Assembly: GCA_040954595.2 (NCBI GenBank) | Contig: CM082588.2 | Coordinates: forward strand, 2,046,001-2,110,000 | Length of the DNA stretch: 64,000 bases | Origin: Balanoglossus misakiensis | Taxonomy: Eukaryota > Hemichordata | Direction of reading: 5' to 3' | In this document: piece after piece, positions 11,618 through 25,564 of the stretch | Layout of the letters: each line of letters begins with the position of its first letter | How positions within the stretch are numbered: the stretch's first letter is position 1 | Notes under the pieces: generated by a model | The model's input: only the letters and a program-made list of their open reading frames with translations | Database searches by the model: none | What the model was told of the DNA's origin: nothing | Position numbers and translations under genes: made by a program

Positions 11618-12870
11618 GATAATCCTAGTTGTGAGCCTTCTGCTGGTTGGTTCTTTCTGGTCCTGATGTTCATGAGATGCTTATATTTATAAAACTGCAT
11701 AATCGCATTACGTCTCGCAGATCAAAGGTAGGAAACCGTGCATCTGGCGCACTAAGGATAGACACTATTTAGTGGAAAACGTCAGACTAGTGAAAAGAAT
11801 AAAAACTATAACTACTGAACAACTTATACGTATCAGTCTGGTGTTCTTTATAATATGTCAATCCTGTAAAATCATATATACTTTCATTTTTATGGGCACA
11901 TAGCTGTGAAATGCAACCCTATATGGTATAATTGTATTTGAAAAAAGTAATGCAGAGAATTTCGGATGCTGCCCAGATTATCTTTTGTAAACCGATTTCT
12001 CACCAAAGTTAATGTGGAAATCCCTGGCAGTCTATACCAAAAGTTGCCGCGCATCAAACCCCAGTTACTGTACCAAAATGCAATTTGGTCACATTTTTAC
12101 AGATTTATCTGTGATTTCCGTATGAAAATATGGTTCACCATACATGCCACGGATTTTCCACTACCGTTTTGTCGATTGATGAAAAGCGTTTTGAATAGCA
12201 ATACTTAAAACTCGAGACTATATCAAACTATAATAGAATGACATCCCTCCACTCTTTTCTACAAAAAAAGATATGGATTATGAATAAAGGCAAGCTGTTT
12301 TAAATTAGCACATAACAAAATCACTGTATGAAAAGCCTTTTGAATAGTAATATCTAAACCTAAAATAAAATATATTACAAAGACACAAAGACCTACTGGT
12401 GGAGCTTAGTAACAAAGACCGTATCATATGTCGACAGGGGCATGTAGTAGTGGACAGAGAGGCCATGTGAATATTCATAAGACATGATGCAAGGTAAATT
12501 TATTTGTTGTGTTTTAAAGTGAGCACTGCTTAAAATACAATGAATGTATTGATACCAAGCCCAAAATGCTGAGAAGGAAATAAGCGTTTACCAAGACATG
12601 TGACAATTGAACCATTGAAATATGTATTTGGGGGAAACAGCTTTTTGAAAATTTTACCTGATGCATTAGCCTAATCTCATTATGACCCATCCATCCATAT
12701 ATCTAATAACTTCTATTTGACAATCAAACATTGCCGAAGCCTCCACCCCTTGCAATCTGGTGTCAGCTGTCAGCCATACTCACAGTTCTGTTGAAGCAAA
12801 ACCGACATTTTGTCATTTAGATCCACTAAACTAGTCGTGTCGTACCCTCGTGATATACTGGTTCTTAAAA
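11618..12870. other. Intergenic spacer between copies C and D
   Basis: AT-rich sequence. A short phrase (TGAAAAGC.TTTTGAATAG.AAT) occurs twice, near 12178 and 12328, suggesting an old local duplication. No coding region is supported. Confidence 0.4.
11798..11803 (+). promoter_or_regulatory. Polyadenylation signal of copy C
   Basis: An AATAAA hexamer about 180 bases after the stop codon of copy C at 11617 is the most likely transcript end signal for this gene. Confidence 0.45.
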
Positions 12871-14925
12871 ATGCAACTTCTCCATACTTCTCTGCGAAAC
12901 CTTGTTATCCTCACCCTGTTCGTATGTCTAGCAGTCTTATTGATCTTACCTCGCAACAATTTCTATGCTCACGTGCCTAAGAAATGGCAGAACGTGTGGG
13001 CAGAACCAAAAGAATCTAGCAGCGACCAAAAACCACATTGGCAAGAGGTAAGGCTATAGTATACATATTCTAGCATCGGTTTTTGTGCATGGTAAATGCA
13101 TGTTGTCCAATCACGCAACGTGTTCTCAGAGATCAGCAGGTGCAACTAGTCATTCTTTCCCTTTCCATCGCTTTACGCAGGAAAGAGGCACGGATTCTAG
13201 GGATGAGGTTGATTACATGTTTACAATTAGTGAGATCCCAGACACCACTGTCCCACTGTCACAATTAACTACACCTTGGCCCACCACACAAGTGAAGAAG
13301 AGATGGCCGACCAAGGAAGACGCAATGAAAGTTCTCAAACCAGCCCTCCTCCTAGTACGTACCAACCACGCCCTCTTGGGAACTCTTTGACACGAGAAGC
13401 ACGGCAAGCTATGAGTAATCGTTTCCTCTTTCCAGTCATACATATTGGTGGAGCTGCGGGTTTTCAAACCAGGCAGTTCAGGCTGGCAGTGCAGATGGCT
13501 GTTTTCACAAACAGAACTATAGTGCTCTCGGATTTCTCATACCATAAGAACAGTTCTACGATTACTTTTGCTGAAACATACAATGTGAGCATATTTCGCG
13601 AATTTATGCCTGCTATAAGCATTGCAGATTTTCAAAAGAAATGTGGACATGATATTGATTCCATTCTTGTAACTCCGCTCCATCGCGAACGTGTAATTGA
13701 CTCGTTTCAAAATCAGAGACGATGGCTCCGTACAGCTGCTAACATATCCATCCCGGATAAATTAGATACAATTTCAGGGAGAGCAACTTTAGAGGAGTGG
13801 GTGGCAGCGGACAAGACAGCCGACGATCGCTGCGTTGTCATGGTTGCGCCCATATCGTTTGAACAACTTGAATTTCCGGCAAAGGACGAGCTGAACGACG
13901 CCGTCGACAAACACTTGGTACGAACATCAGTTGTTAGACAAAATGTAGACCATATCATGTCCAAGATATGTGATGGCAAGCCTATGCTAGCTCTGCATTG
14001 GAGAAATAAAACAGGAGAAGGGTAAGCAAATGATCGAATTATTATTTAAATTTCTTTTATATATCATAATCGTGACAATGCTCAGCTCCCCCCTGTTTAA
14101 TTTGATTTGTTTTAAACTGTTCCTAACAGGTGTTGGGGTAGTGAACCGGACCCTTCTTGTGGATCATTATATGAACTTCAGAAGTTTGTCATAAAACGAC
14201 TGACTGTGCACATACTCGATATCGTCAAGCGGCACAATCTATCCTGTATTTTTATGGCATTTGACCCGATGGCCGAAACGGTAAGTGTTGTATTTTTTAT
14301 AATCAGTGATAATCGTGGTATGGCTGTGATTATGAAAGTCATGTTACCTTAATATATCTTCTGTGATTTGTAACACTTTAGAGTCATTCCTATTCCTACT
14401 AACAGTATGCATTTCGTAATTATGTCCAGTCTTTGGAAGCCCAATGAATTTACACATGCGTATCTGTGTCTGCGTTACAGAATATATTTGATCTTCTGCC
14501 TGACAGTATTTTATCAAAACTGATCGTAATGGCTGACGTCACGAGGCTCCACAAGGAATATATAGATTCGCTGAATAGTGATGATTACAGGCTTTCACTT
14601 ATTGAGCTAGAAATTTGCACACGTAAGTAATATTTGAACAATATTTTGAAATTATATCGACAAAAATAGAACATTGGCTCTCTTAATTATCACTGGTACA
14701 AGGATATGTCAGGCATGTTGTGTTCTAGTTCACTGTCTCTCTCCGACGTTAGAATTGGTGTTGTTTTTCACGTTTGCAGAAGCTGGTGTTTTCCTAGGGG
14801 TTGGACGGTCCAACTGGTCAAATATGGTATTCCACGAAAGAAGGGCTTTTGACAAAGGACCAAGTTATGACATGACAACAGATTTCCCCGACTTAAACGA
14901 AAGAGGACCAAGTTGGTTCCGCTAA
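12871..14925 (+). pseudogene. Fucosyltransferase-like tandem copy D, frameshifted in exon 2
   Basis: Exons homologous to copy C are 12871-13047, 13181-14021, 14130-14280, 14481-14622 and 14780-14925, all with GT-AG borders. Exon 1 encodes an anchor (LVILTLFVCLAVLLIL) and the VPKKWQ stem motif. Exon 2 is 841 bases long, one short of the length class (2 mod 3) shared by A, B and C. Read in phase from exon 1 it stops at 13388-13390 after about 129 residues. The conserved catalytic frame (FLFPVIHIGGAAGFQ to HWRNKTGE) lies in a different phase and continues correctly through exons 3-5 to DLNERGPSWFR. The frame switch must fall between about 13290 and 13375, in the stem region. Everything downstream is well preserved, so this is a very recent lesion, an allele, or a base-calling or assembly error. 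If the missing base is an artefact, this is a normal functional paralog close to C. Confidence 0.72.
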
Positions 14926-17900
14926 AAGGAACTTATTTTGTCTGTTTAGTTCGGCAATGTCCAGCGTAACGTTGTCATCGTAATTCGATTGCGGATGATC
15001 GCCCTCATGAGTCAAGAAGTCCGGTTGTCTATGCTTCAACAAATATTGTTCTCCATACTTCATTGGCCACATTACCTGTTGCCAAAGTCAACGCATTTCC
15101 AATTGATAAATTAACCCCTCTGTACCATACAAAGTTTGAGTGATCTAAAATTAAATTCCTCCGTGTGACGTCATATCGGTTGCCTAATAATATGATAATT
15201 GGATATCATTCTGCTGCGGGTTTTTTCAAATCACAAGTGACGATCGCATGTTGAGAAAGGGGTGCTTGCTCGAATAATGGAGTGTTTTCCACATCCTCGA
15301 ATGGGAACGCGCAGGCGACAATGTTAAGATGGAAACAAAAGGTCTCTGTCGGTATTTCATACAGATCAAGTCGGTCGTGGAGGCTCACTGAACCACTCAT
15401 GCGCCATCTGCGCCATGCTGTCAACAACGAATATAGAATCGTTGTAGGAATAGACTCACCACCCTGTCCGTTCCTGCCATGCAAGCTGAAATGTGCGGGT
15501 AGATCATGGTGTCATGTGATGCACAATAATTTTGTCTCGTGGACTCTTGCTCTGTGCATGCGCGGAAATATCTTCATTTGACAACAGGTGTGCGGTCATC
15601 AAAGTATCGTTGACTCTTTTAGAGTTCATACTCAAAATAGAAAACTCATTATAATATAATGCCAGCATATAAAGGTCATGTACAGGTCATGAAGTGGTCT
15701 ATTCTTGGCACACGTGCTTTGAATTGCAAAAATAGGACACTGAATATAAAATGATGTAGGGTGCCGGGGCGGTTGTGGAAATGTGACACCCAGGACACAA
15801 TTTGACAACGTTTTCGTGAATATCAAGTTTGCGTTTGCATACATTGGGTGACAGCATGTACACGTTATGCAGGGTTCTGTTTTACAGAGTTTTAGGGACA
15901 GTTCGAAACAGCTGCTGTCTGTTCAAAGAGGTGAGGGTGCCGCCCACTTTGAACAGAATGGAATTTGGAGGGATTCACAGATGTTTGACTTTCTTTGGAA
16001 ACGTTATGCAAAGTAACCAAAGTCGTTGAAAGGCGACTGAAACAGCTCATTAGAATGTCCACACCTTTCTCTTTCAACCCAATTCTCACTTCATTGGAAC
16101 CATTTGCGCTGCAATAAACGTCATTAGAGAAAACTCGCCAGAATTCCGCGATAAAAGCAATTCGCTGTCATGAATAAATCCGGCGTCACTCCACCTCTAA
16201 CATCGTCGGCTACGAATACATTACCACGCCTGCGTCTTTAGTTCGCTTGACGCAATAGAGTGGTTGTGTACATATTATACACGGTTCCGAGAAACACTGT
16301 ATGTCTGTGAGGCGAGAACGGGTAATAACGCAATTAATAATACGATCGAGTGCATTGTCCACAAAAAGTATAATTATTAAGCCATTACACACATATGACA
16401 TGGCCCTCCAACGCAACAAAATGATGTAGTGTACGTCATGCCTACGTCACCAGAAAAAGAAAAAAATGTTGGCATGGCAATTTCTAGGTTCCAGTCAGAG
16501 TCAGAGTGTGTCTCACAGTTCTACCCTTGCACCACCATAGTTTGGTCCAAACCCATTGTTTTCTATGGTAAATATGGACCTTTAAATGGAGAAAGGGGGT
16601 GAAAGGCTAAGTAGTGAAGAACGAATGTGAAACCGATACCAGAAGCACAAAATCAGCACATGTCACATGGTTATGGGCAAAATGTTAGCATTTTCAGACA
16701 GACAGTATCGTGAACAAAAATAACATAACATGAATTAAAAATAAACAAATATGACGATGGCGATTTGGCTGGTATGTCAGTCGACCGGCAGTTTGACATG
16801 AAAACCAATTATAACTTTCCAGAGGCTGTCGAAATTGCAACAGGATGCAAATCGCCCCAAACAATCACCAAATGCATCATTGTTCAGTTCATATTCCTGT
16901 CACGTAATCTAAATTACAATGCATGAAGTTCAGGCCTTTGAAAATATCCAATTATGCTGCTATTAGCACGCACTGCTGACGTACACCTTATAATCATATC
17001 ATTTCCATAATTACCTCTGTCAGCGTTCACAATGCCATGTGGTATCTACGCACGCACGCACACGCGCACGCACACGCACATATACATACAGACAGACAGA
17101 GTGAGAATATTCCCTGCGTTGTATGATACCCGGGAATTCGTTCTCAAATTGTTAAACGTTCGTCGATTCTCTGTGAACTGTTTTCAAGCCATATCGCTGC
17201 GAACAGCTAGTGAAAGATCAAATTAAAACTTCGCCATTGAAAGCGATGGCGGCGGACAATTGTATAAAAGGTTGAACGGGTTAATGATAGTCACATCTGT
17301 TACGGCTTCAACAAATAATTACCTTCCCGCCAAAATGGTTTCCCTGCCACAATGTGACTCGCTCTTTCATTGACTAGGCATAGATAGTTTTATAATGTAG
17401 TTATTTCTTGGATTTAGATTTCATTCTACTTTCGGAATCTGATATCGAATATCTCCTTTGAAAAACATGTTTTCACTTTATATTGAAAACGATCATGACA
17501 GACTTTATTCTGATATGGTTATTAGGTCGAAAAAATATGTAGCAGACATGGCGGGTGAATTCGCCTATAAAGTGTTATTCTACATTAAACCCTTGCCAAC
17601 GAAGCATTGGTAAATGAACAGTGTCGACGTCTGTTTTCTCAAAACCATCCGGTTTTTCTATGGCTCCACTGCCCTTTCTGCCCCACCCTCTCTATGGTAC
17701 AAACTATTGCATAATTATAATATAAAGCGCTCACTTCACAGGTATGTGAGTTTCGCGATATGGGGAAGCGAGTACTATCAGTTTGCCTCATAGTATATAG
17801 CGTTTAATATTCTCATTTTGTTAGAATGAACTATACACAATAAATAACATCTGGTAAGGTCAATGAACGACAGCTGTACAACTTTCGACCCTTTTCTGCA

Positions 17901-18211
17901 TTTTGCGTCGAGTATCAGACGCTTTTGTCGCTTCTTGCTGACGTATGGAGTACACATCTTTCCTACTTGTGTGAGACGGTTGTGACGGGTCGTCATATTG
18001 ATGAATACCCAACAAACAGCGAAAGGTTCCTCTCAAGTCCTTCTGAGAGAAGAAACTCCTTGATTGAATCCTATTGTTGTTCTCAATAGCATAACATAAG
18101 TGCTGGGAAGCTCAAGCTGATTAAGTAGATTAAAATAACTAAGGAAACAGAACAAAGAAGTGGTAACGGTGAAACAAAAAATCCGAAAAAAAGGGAGGTC
18201 GTTTCTTCGTC

Positions 18212-18389
18212 ACGTGTGAGGACCATTTCCGCGTTTCCTATCTACCTATTTCCTATTTATCACGTGATGGCTTTGATAAAGATTAAAGCAAGGAAATACT
18301 AGTATATTCTTGCGTCTTGCTGATCAAATGACTCAATATCACACGATCACGGGGTTTGTCCTCGTTTGTGCGGTGACGTCATGACGTCA
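18212..18389. promoter_or_regulatory. CACGTG x2 plus back-to-back CRE cluster
   Basis: Within about 180 bases there are two CACGTG E-boxes (about 18212 and 18258, the second in the palindrome TCACGTGA) and two full CRE palindromes TGACGTCA placed end to end at 18374-18381 and 18382-18389. CREB/ATF proteins bind the full CRE, and bHLH-zip factors bind CACGTG. No gene start was recognised nearby. Confidence 0.45.
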
Positions 18390-21300
18390 GAGCACAGGCG
18401 ACGCCGCCCACAAGGTCGTCAACACGCCATGCACGAAGGTTATAATTTTGTTAATTATCAAAATCCACCATCAGGTGTGATTTTCCACTTTTACATCAAC
18501 AACGCTGACTCTTTGTCCGGGAAGACGTTACACTGACCGTAAACAAGGTTATTCTCATAAACACTTCTTGTCACGCTTCCTGTTTTTTTCATGCAATTAT
18601 AGAAACTCAAGTTGAACAAAAGTGGTGTTTTCGTCGACTACGTTCGGTGTTTATCTCCCCCTTTCGCGGCATTTCGAATGTGCATTAAAACGTTTGCGTG
18701 GACTCGCTATTGTAATTTCCCCAAAAATCAGATAAGTCACGCGAGAAATTACGAGATAATGCGTGAATGGCGCTCTGGTGCAACATAATGTGTTTGCGGA
18801 TACACCCGAGATAATAAAAAAGGACATAAGGTTTCTAATGCAGTTTATATTTAAGCGACAAAAATAACGAAAGTACAGTGTGCGCAGTTTTATTTTATCT
18901 GACAGTCGTGAAAAATTGTCCCCATTTTGATTTGTCAAAAGATGTGGAAACAGCTCAGGACTTTTAATTTCGTTAGTTATTTATGACGCCTGCCCGATGT
19001 GTTATGAGTCATCCGCGCAGACGACAGCTGAAAATGTGATTCGATTGTATTTCTTAGATACTAGATATCAGTCTCGTCTGCTTTAGGCTGATTTATGCAG
19101 CCCTAGACCCTTCTCATCCTGTTTTCACTTTTGACACCGGAATCACGTGACTTTTTAGTCTAGAAGAGCAGATCTCCAGTATAACATCGAAATAACACCA
19201 ACCCATTTCTAAAGTGTGAAAAGGGCGAGAAGAAAAGCTGTCAAATATGCCATTTCTCGCGGCTTGCAAAGGATAACAAGGGTGTGCAAAGTACATGAGA
19301 ACAGCTCAAGAAGTCTAAGACACAACCTCTAAACGGGATATTTGGATTATCTAAAAGAGTGATTTATAAAGAAAAAATAAGCATCTCTTGAGAATCGAGG
19401 CATTATGTAAATTGAGTACTTTCTTATCTTCTTGGAGCCTGCTCTCATAATTATCATTCCTACTGATAAAGATAACGATATAGCGGAAATACTTTATGAT
19501 AATTTTTACCTTTAACGTATGACACAATGTGTGCAGAGGTCATCATTAGTGTGTCTGGATACGCAGTCGTTTAAATTTCATGGCAGTGTTTTTGTTTTAC
19601 ATAAAATAGTTTCTGTTTTGCACAGGGTGGTAGTTGAAATGCATGTAATCGTGTCAAGCGGTGGAAGCAGCCCTGGCTAATGACTGTGGTGGGTAGTGCA
19701 GGTCGATAAACGATCCTAAGTGTTTTAGAGTATACTCAAACGTCTGGCAATGTTACCATAGATACGACATGGTGCAAAATACAGACGGTGATTCCAATTT
19801 AACTCTCAATTGAATTCATAACTGTCAGCGACAATTCAACACGAACAAGAAGTTAGGGAGCTATCAGTTATTATGGAAAGGTGGGCCGGAAAACATTGAG
19901 GTCGGTCATTCAGGTCACGCCCCATCGATGAAACCGAAAGCTCCCTTGTACATGAAGATTCGGTCACGCTGATTTTTAAGGCGACACCAACCACAATAAA
20001 CTCGCACATGGTTTGCCGACACATCATTAAATATTTTACAGTGTTATCACGGATTTAAGATTTCGCTGTTTCTGCATGCTACAAACCGTGGACGTGTTAT
20101 AACGGGGTGCGGGGGGGGGGGGGCTTCCTGTGCCAGTCAGAGAAAGGCCACCCTTTATTCTAATTTCTCAAGGTTAAAAGATCATTTTATTAACCATTAC
20201 ATCAAGATAGGTCCGTTAAACTCAGATTGTCGAACAAAAGAAACACGGTTAGAATTTTCGCGCCAAAAAATCTACTCTATACCCTTTGCCCTATTGTAAG
20301 TTTTCCTGTGGGTCAAAAGGAGGTTTAACTCTACTATTCATTACAAATCCTGGCCTAATTTAAAAGAAAGAAACGAACAGATGGGCGACATTTGTGAAAA
20401 AGAATCTGACAGCGGAACTGTGTGTCATTACATGAATAATAAATGATAACTAGGCCTGGCGAATCAATGGCCAACGGTTGAATACTAATGAATTTCACTG
20501 ACAAGAAATAATCTGACAGGAAATCTCACGACGCCTAAAACTCTCTATTAGGAGGTAATGTCTAACTTGTCTGTGTGTCCGTCACTTGATTTTCTGTGGA
20601 ATTTTGCTGCATTGTCATGGAAACGGGGGTCGGTTTGCGCAGTGTAATAGAGGGACTGTGGTTTGAGGAAGACTTTGCCGACCTTTGCCGATGAATAAAT
20701 GTTTATTTAATGCATTGATATTAAACCTACATGACGTAATAACCCATGAGAGCATAAAGAGAGGAGAAACATTTTCATGTGCTATTTTAGCACCGTACCA
20801 ATTCAGTTCAATCGCCCGCATCATACCAAGTGTTCTCACACATTGTGTAGCCTCCTGTACAGACGTCTGTATTGTTTGAGTAACAGTCACCGATCGATTG
20901 GGTCTTAGCGGCTAATGAGTAAACGGTAGGGACCTCAAACGTTAACCACGCGAGGATGTCATGACCTGCTGGATCAACATGCGGAGATATCGAGAGGCGC
21001 GGAACGGTTACTTTCAAATTTTGATTCGCAGTTGTTGTTTTTTGGGGGGGAATACATTTTGGCACCATTGAAACAGCTATCGTAGATTGCCGATCTGAAA
21101 CGTAGTGTATGGTGAAGTCATTCGACTTTGTACCGAAAAGAAAGCAATTTGACAATGGGGGGAAACATACATTTAGGTAATGGACAAGGGTAATCATTTG
21201 CACATTTCTTTTCGGTGATCAACGATTAAACCTTTGGGGCACACGCTTAAATCCGAAATAATTTCATCGCGACTCACACGTTTTCCATTCACCCTTCTCG

Positions 21301-24300
21301 TGAGATAGATTTAATTTGATGGCCATGCTGTTTTGCCGTGCGATTGCGCAGTGTCGCAGCCAATAAAATAGCTTGCTTAAAAAAGAATAGCTCCCCAACC
21401 GATGTTCAGTATTTCTTGTGAATATGATTCACTGCTATACAACCTTTTTATGAGAAAGACGTGTATTTACGTAAATGATGGGTGTTTCTCTCACTTTTAG
21501 AAAAAAATGAAGGTGTCAAACTTGCGCGAGGTCGTTTACGGCATGAACGACAATAGTTGCCATCTTGGATTTCGAATATAATTGTTAATGTGATATAAAA
21601 GCTGCTGGCATCGCGTAGACACCTCAGATTATTTTATGACGTGTTAAGCATCTGTTAAAAATCTCATAGTGTACATGTATACATGTGCTTTGGTAGTCAG
21701 TTACATACTTGACATTACTTACTCGCCGCTTATTTCAACATGCAGCTGAGGGCTTCAAGGTTGGACTGACGTAACAAAACGGTACCCAGAATATTACTGG
21801 TCCCCGCAAAAACATGAAGTTTGGAAGGCCAAGTTTTGAAAAAACGCGCTGGCTTTTATATTGGCATTTGTAAATCTTGGAAAGACGTTCTGCCAGCCAT
21901 GGTATCTCCATCGATTCTACTTTCCACTAAAAATAAGTAACACCCACAACACATCTTGTAGAATTTCGCGAAAATTAATCCTCGCGTAACAGTTGCCTCT
22001 TTTGATATCGCGAAAATTTCCTGTCGCGAAAATAACATGTTTTACTGTAGTAGTTATCGTATTTGAGCAGGTGTGCCCTCTTTTACCTTTGGCACATTTT
22101 TCAGTGTTAATAAGTAGGCATTTGGGGCATGCGCTGTGGCGTCACCTCATGTCAGGTTCACGACCATGACTCCGCCCCGAGTTGTGACAAGGTCGGCGCG
22201 TGACACTTACTCATCTAAACCGACAGGCACTCGTAATAAGAAAAATGTCCCGTGACCCTAAACGGACAATGGAGGAAAAATGTACACATCAGTGATGTCA
22301 TCAACTGGCATGTTATCATGACACTGCAGAAAACGGTGGTTACATCGTCAACATTTTAGAGGTGTAACACCCCCGGGTAAAAAAAAACCATCACCATAAT
22401 CAGAGCGTGGCATGATGACAACAGGTATAATGACACATTGTGAACATGTAGTACTACTACTGCGCAATTCTAAAGAAACGCATGAATGAGTTTAAATAAA
22501 ATACACATATCTCAAATTACTTCATCATTGAATTGAAGAAAATAATCATCGCGGCGGCGACGTTGCAGTTACTCAGACAGTGTCAGAATATCTTCCACCT
22601 TAAGATATGACTCACCTGGTCATAATGAGGGGGGGGGGGGTACTGTGGATTGCTTAAATTGCCACGTGGCATGACGTGTAAGTTTCCACATTTGACCGTA
22701 ATTCAAGCTACAAAATTTAGGACGTCATTGACATACCATTGCAAGCATTCAGATAAAAGAACGGAATTTGCATTCGTGAAAGGTCATCGTTTGGGTATTA
22801 TTCATTGAATTCTGAATTCAGTGTCTAGATGCTTTGTTGCATGGTTGCGTAGATAGGGGACGATTGTGTTTTTGTTATTTGTGTATGTTGCACCACAAAT
22901 TGTCCGCCCTCTACTCTATCTTTCTCTGTCCGTCTGCCAGTCAGCCTCTGTCCCCTCCCCCCTCTCTCTCCCTCTCTGTGTTTCCTTGATAGCCTGGCCT
23001 ATTAGAATTCAAGAAGTTAGTGTCCAGTTATGTCTGCTTGACATCCATATTTAGAGTCGACGCAAAGCAAACTCTCAGCTGAAAGACGCTGTGAACATGA
23101 ACAGTCTCTTAGCGACTCAACAGATTCCAAAGCTTTAGCAATACATGTACACAAGTTTCTTCCCGCTGTGCTGATATAATGATAATAATGCACAACGGCA
23201 TCTCACGTCAAAGCGGGCAGCAGATCCCTACTCCCAGAGGCAGGTGCGCCGAGAAAAACCCGGCTTCAACAAATTGAATGCCTCTCTTTGTGTGACTAGA
23301 ACCTTAATGATCTTTTAATAGCTTAAGATTTCTTCTAGACGCTTTAAACAAATCGCACTGACTCTTGGGTTTTCAAAGCGCTCTAATTGCAAGGCTCTCG
23401 TACGAATTTTATTTAACATTCAAATGATGACAGATTCCAATTATAATTCGTGTGGCATGCAATTGGAATGTGAATCACGAAGTTCATGTAAAAACGAGTC
23501 CTATAATTACCAGATGACACAAAGTTGATATTTTCTGTAACTTGATTTATCAACTAGAAAGTTACGTCAGTGATCAATGAAAACGTGTGTTTACAATTTT
23601 CTCTCTTTCACTGAATCAGAAATGCAAACTTTTCGCACAAAAACTGATCATCAAGACGCGAGCGAAAATTATACTTGACAAGTGACAATTTACAGAATTT
23701 TGTGTCGATTGATGGCGATTATACACCTATGCGTCGATCGATCCTTTTGTTTCGGAGCACTCTTTGTCTAAAGCCTGAGCTTAATTCGATCTCTAAAGTG
23801 AGAGGGGCAAATTAGTTGAACAGCCCGGGTGAGTTGTAAATCTTTAATGCAAGTGCATTTTACATTTCAATACCAACAGACGGCATCCTTTCAAGGGGTA
23901 GAGGGCACAAAGAAATCGCTAGAAGTTTTTTTGTTATCCTGTTCGAGTCAATTACTCGACTGAAATAGAAGAGAAGGTTGATTAAAATCTGTTTGTATTT
24001 TCAATGTTTTTACATGAACAAACTGGTCGAATGTTGATATATTTTGCTTCTTTTATAAAGCGATATTCAGTCTCCCGGTTGTGAGCAACACAATGTTGGA
24101 ACAGCTCTGTGTACATAGTCAATCCGGGGCGGGTCACAAGTTTGTTTTCTGGCGATTACGAAATTTTTTGTTAACTTACAATATGCACCACACAAACACA
24201 CAAAACAGGTCCTTCGGTATTATTACGAGCCCGAGATTATTCGTGTATTTTGAGTGAAGTATTAAACGTATTAATACACAGGGCACGCTGGCCCCTGCGT

Positions 24301-25544
24301 CGAAAAAAATCGGGGTTAAAAAATAAAGCTTCGTGCACAAGCGGGGTCTCGATCTTTACCCGTGGTAGCTTGGAAATAATGAGAACATAGTAAAGAAAGG
24401 GGACAATAGGTGTGTCTGTATGCGCCCGTCACCATATCACCATACAACCATAGATCTACTATGGCCCTAGGCTCAAATATATGGAAGGCGTTCTGACACA
24501 GCTGACGCTACGGCGTGGGAGAATCTGCTCGCCAGTGTTTTAAGCGGATTCTCTGATACAATCCTTATTTTTCAGAGTACTTCATGAGGGAATAACAGCC
24601 AACAGAGGGTTGTTTGAGTCTGATGAAATATAGTTCGACGAATTTTACATTTCTCAAAACATGCCAATTCCTTCGCCAGTGATTTCACCTTTTTTACTCA
24701 TCTTTTAGGAGACATGGTGCTAGACTAGTCCATTGCACAAAGAGAGGGATCCCAATAATCGATGAACAAATGTTAAAAGCAATTATTAAGCTGTTTTATG
24801 ATTCGCTCGCCCTCCCCGGCAAAACGGCGTTGCCAGGTGACGCTCGACGTATGGTCTCTACATATGACGTATAAAAATAAAACATTGAAAATTGTTCTTT
24901 TAAAAAAAAACTCGACATTTATCTCCTGATTAATGGGTTCGCTATTTTAGATATTCTATCTTCATTCGACCGTTATTCAAAATGGTGGACGTTGAGTGTT
25001 TTGCCTGAGTTATTGAGTTGCAGACGACAGGATACTAGTAGAATATTGCAAGTTATTTCTCACGATCAGATTGTCGCATATAACACTTGTAAGTTATTTA
25101 TACATACCCGTATTATGTATTGCGATAACTGTGTACAGGGTCGGAATATTCTATTTGCATTACACTACGTCACGTGCAAGGTAATGTTGGGCGAAACCAT
25201 TGGAACAGTGGGCGATAGCGACGTTGCTTTCAGGGTTCAGCCTCATATGGCAGTGAGAGCGTAACAAGGCGAGTCCACACAAAAGACCTCTGTACAAATT
25301 CTATGTAAATTCGCACCAAGTCTCAATAGTTGCTGTGATATTTGGTCTGACTTTCGCTAAAAACTCGCCGATAAGGACTAGCGTTGGAGACTGTGCATTT
25401 GTGAGCGACTGTTTCGTCTTTGTCTACTGAGGCCTCGTCTCCCGCGGGGATCGACAAAACTCGCCACCCAGCAACCCTCTTCACTCGGAGCGAGCTTGCG
25501 ATGGATTGATCGACTGAACCTATTTATAGAAGTTTTTTCGACTG

Positions 25545-25564
25545 GGCTTTTTATATAGAAAGCC
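25545..25564 (+). promoter_or_regulatory. Possible TATA-type promoter of the CITED-like gene
   Basis: A TTATATAG core flanked by the six-base inverted arms GGCTTT and AAAGCC lies about 440 bases before the ATG at 26000. A donor-like CAGGTAACA follows at about 25590 and an acceptor-like CCCAG lies near 25895, so a 5' UTR intron is possible. Assignment rests only on position and TATA likeness. Confidence 0.3.

Noticed and set aside
20808-21203. 131-codon minus-strand open frame
   Set aside because: No recognised family, no promoter or splice partners; length is within chance for 64 kb.
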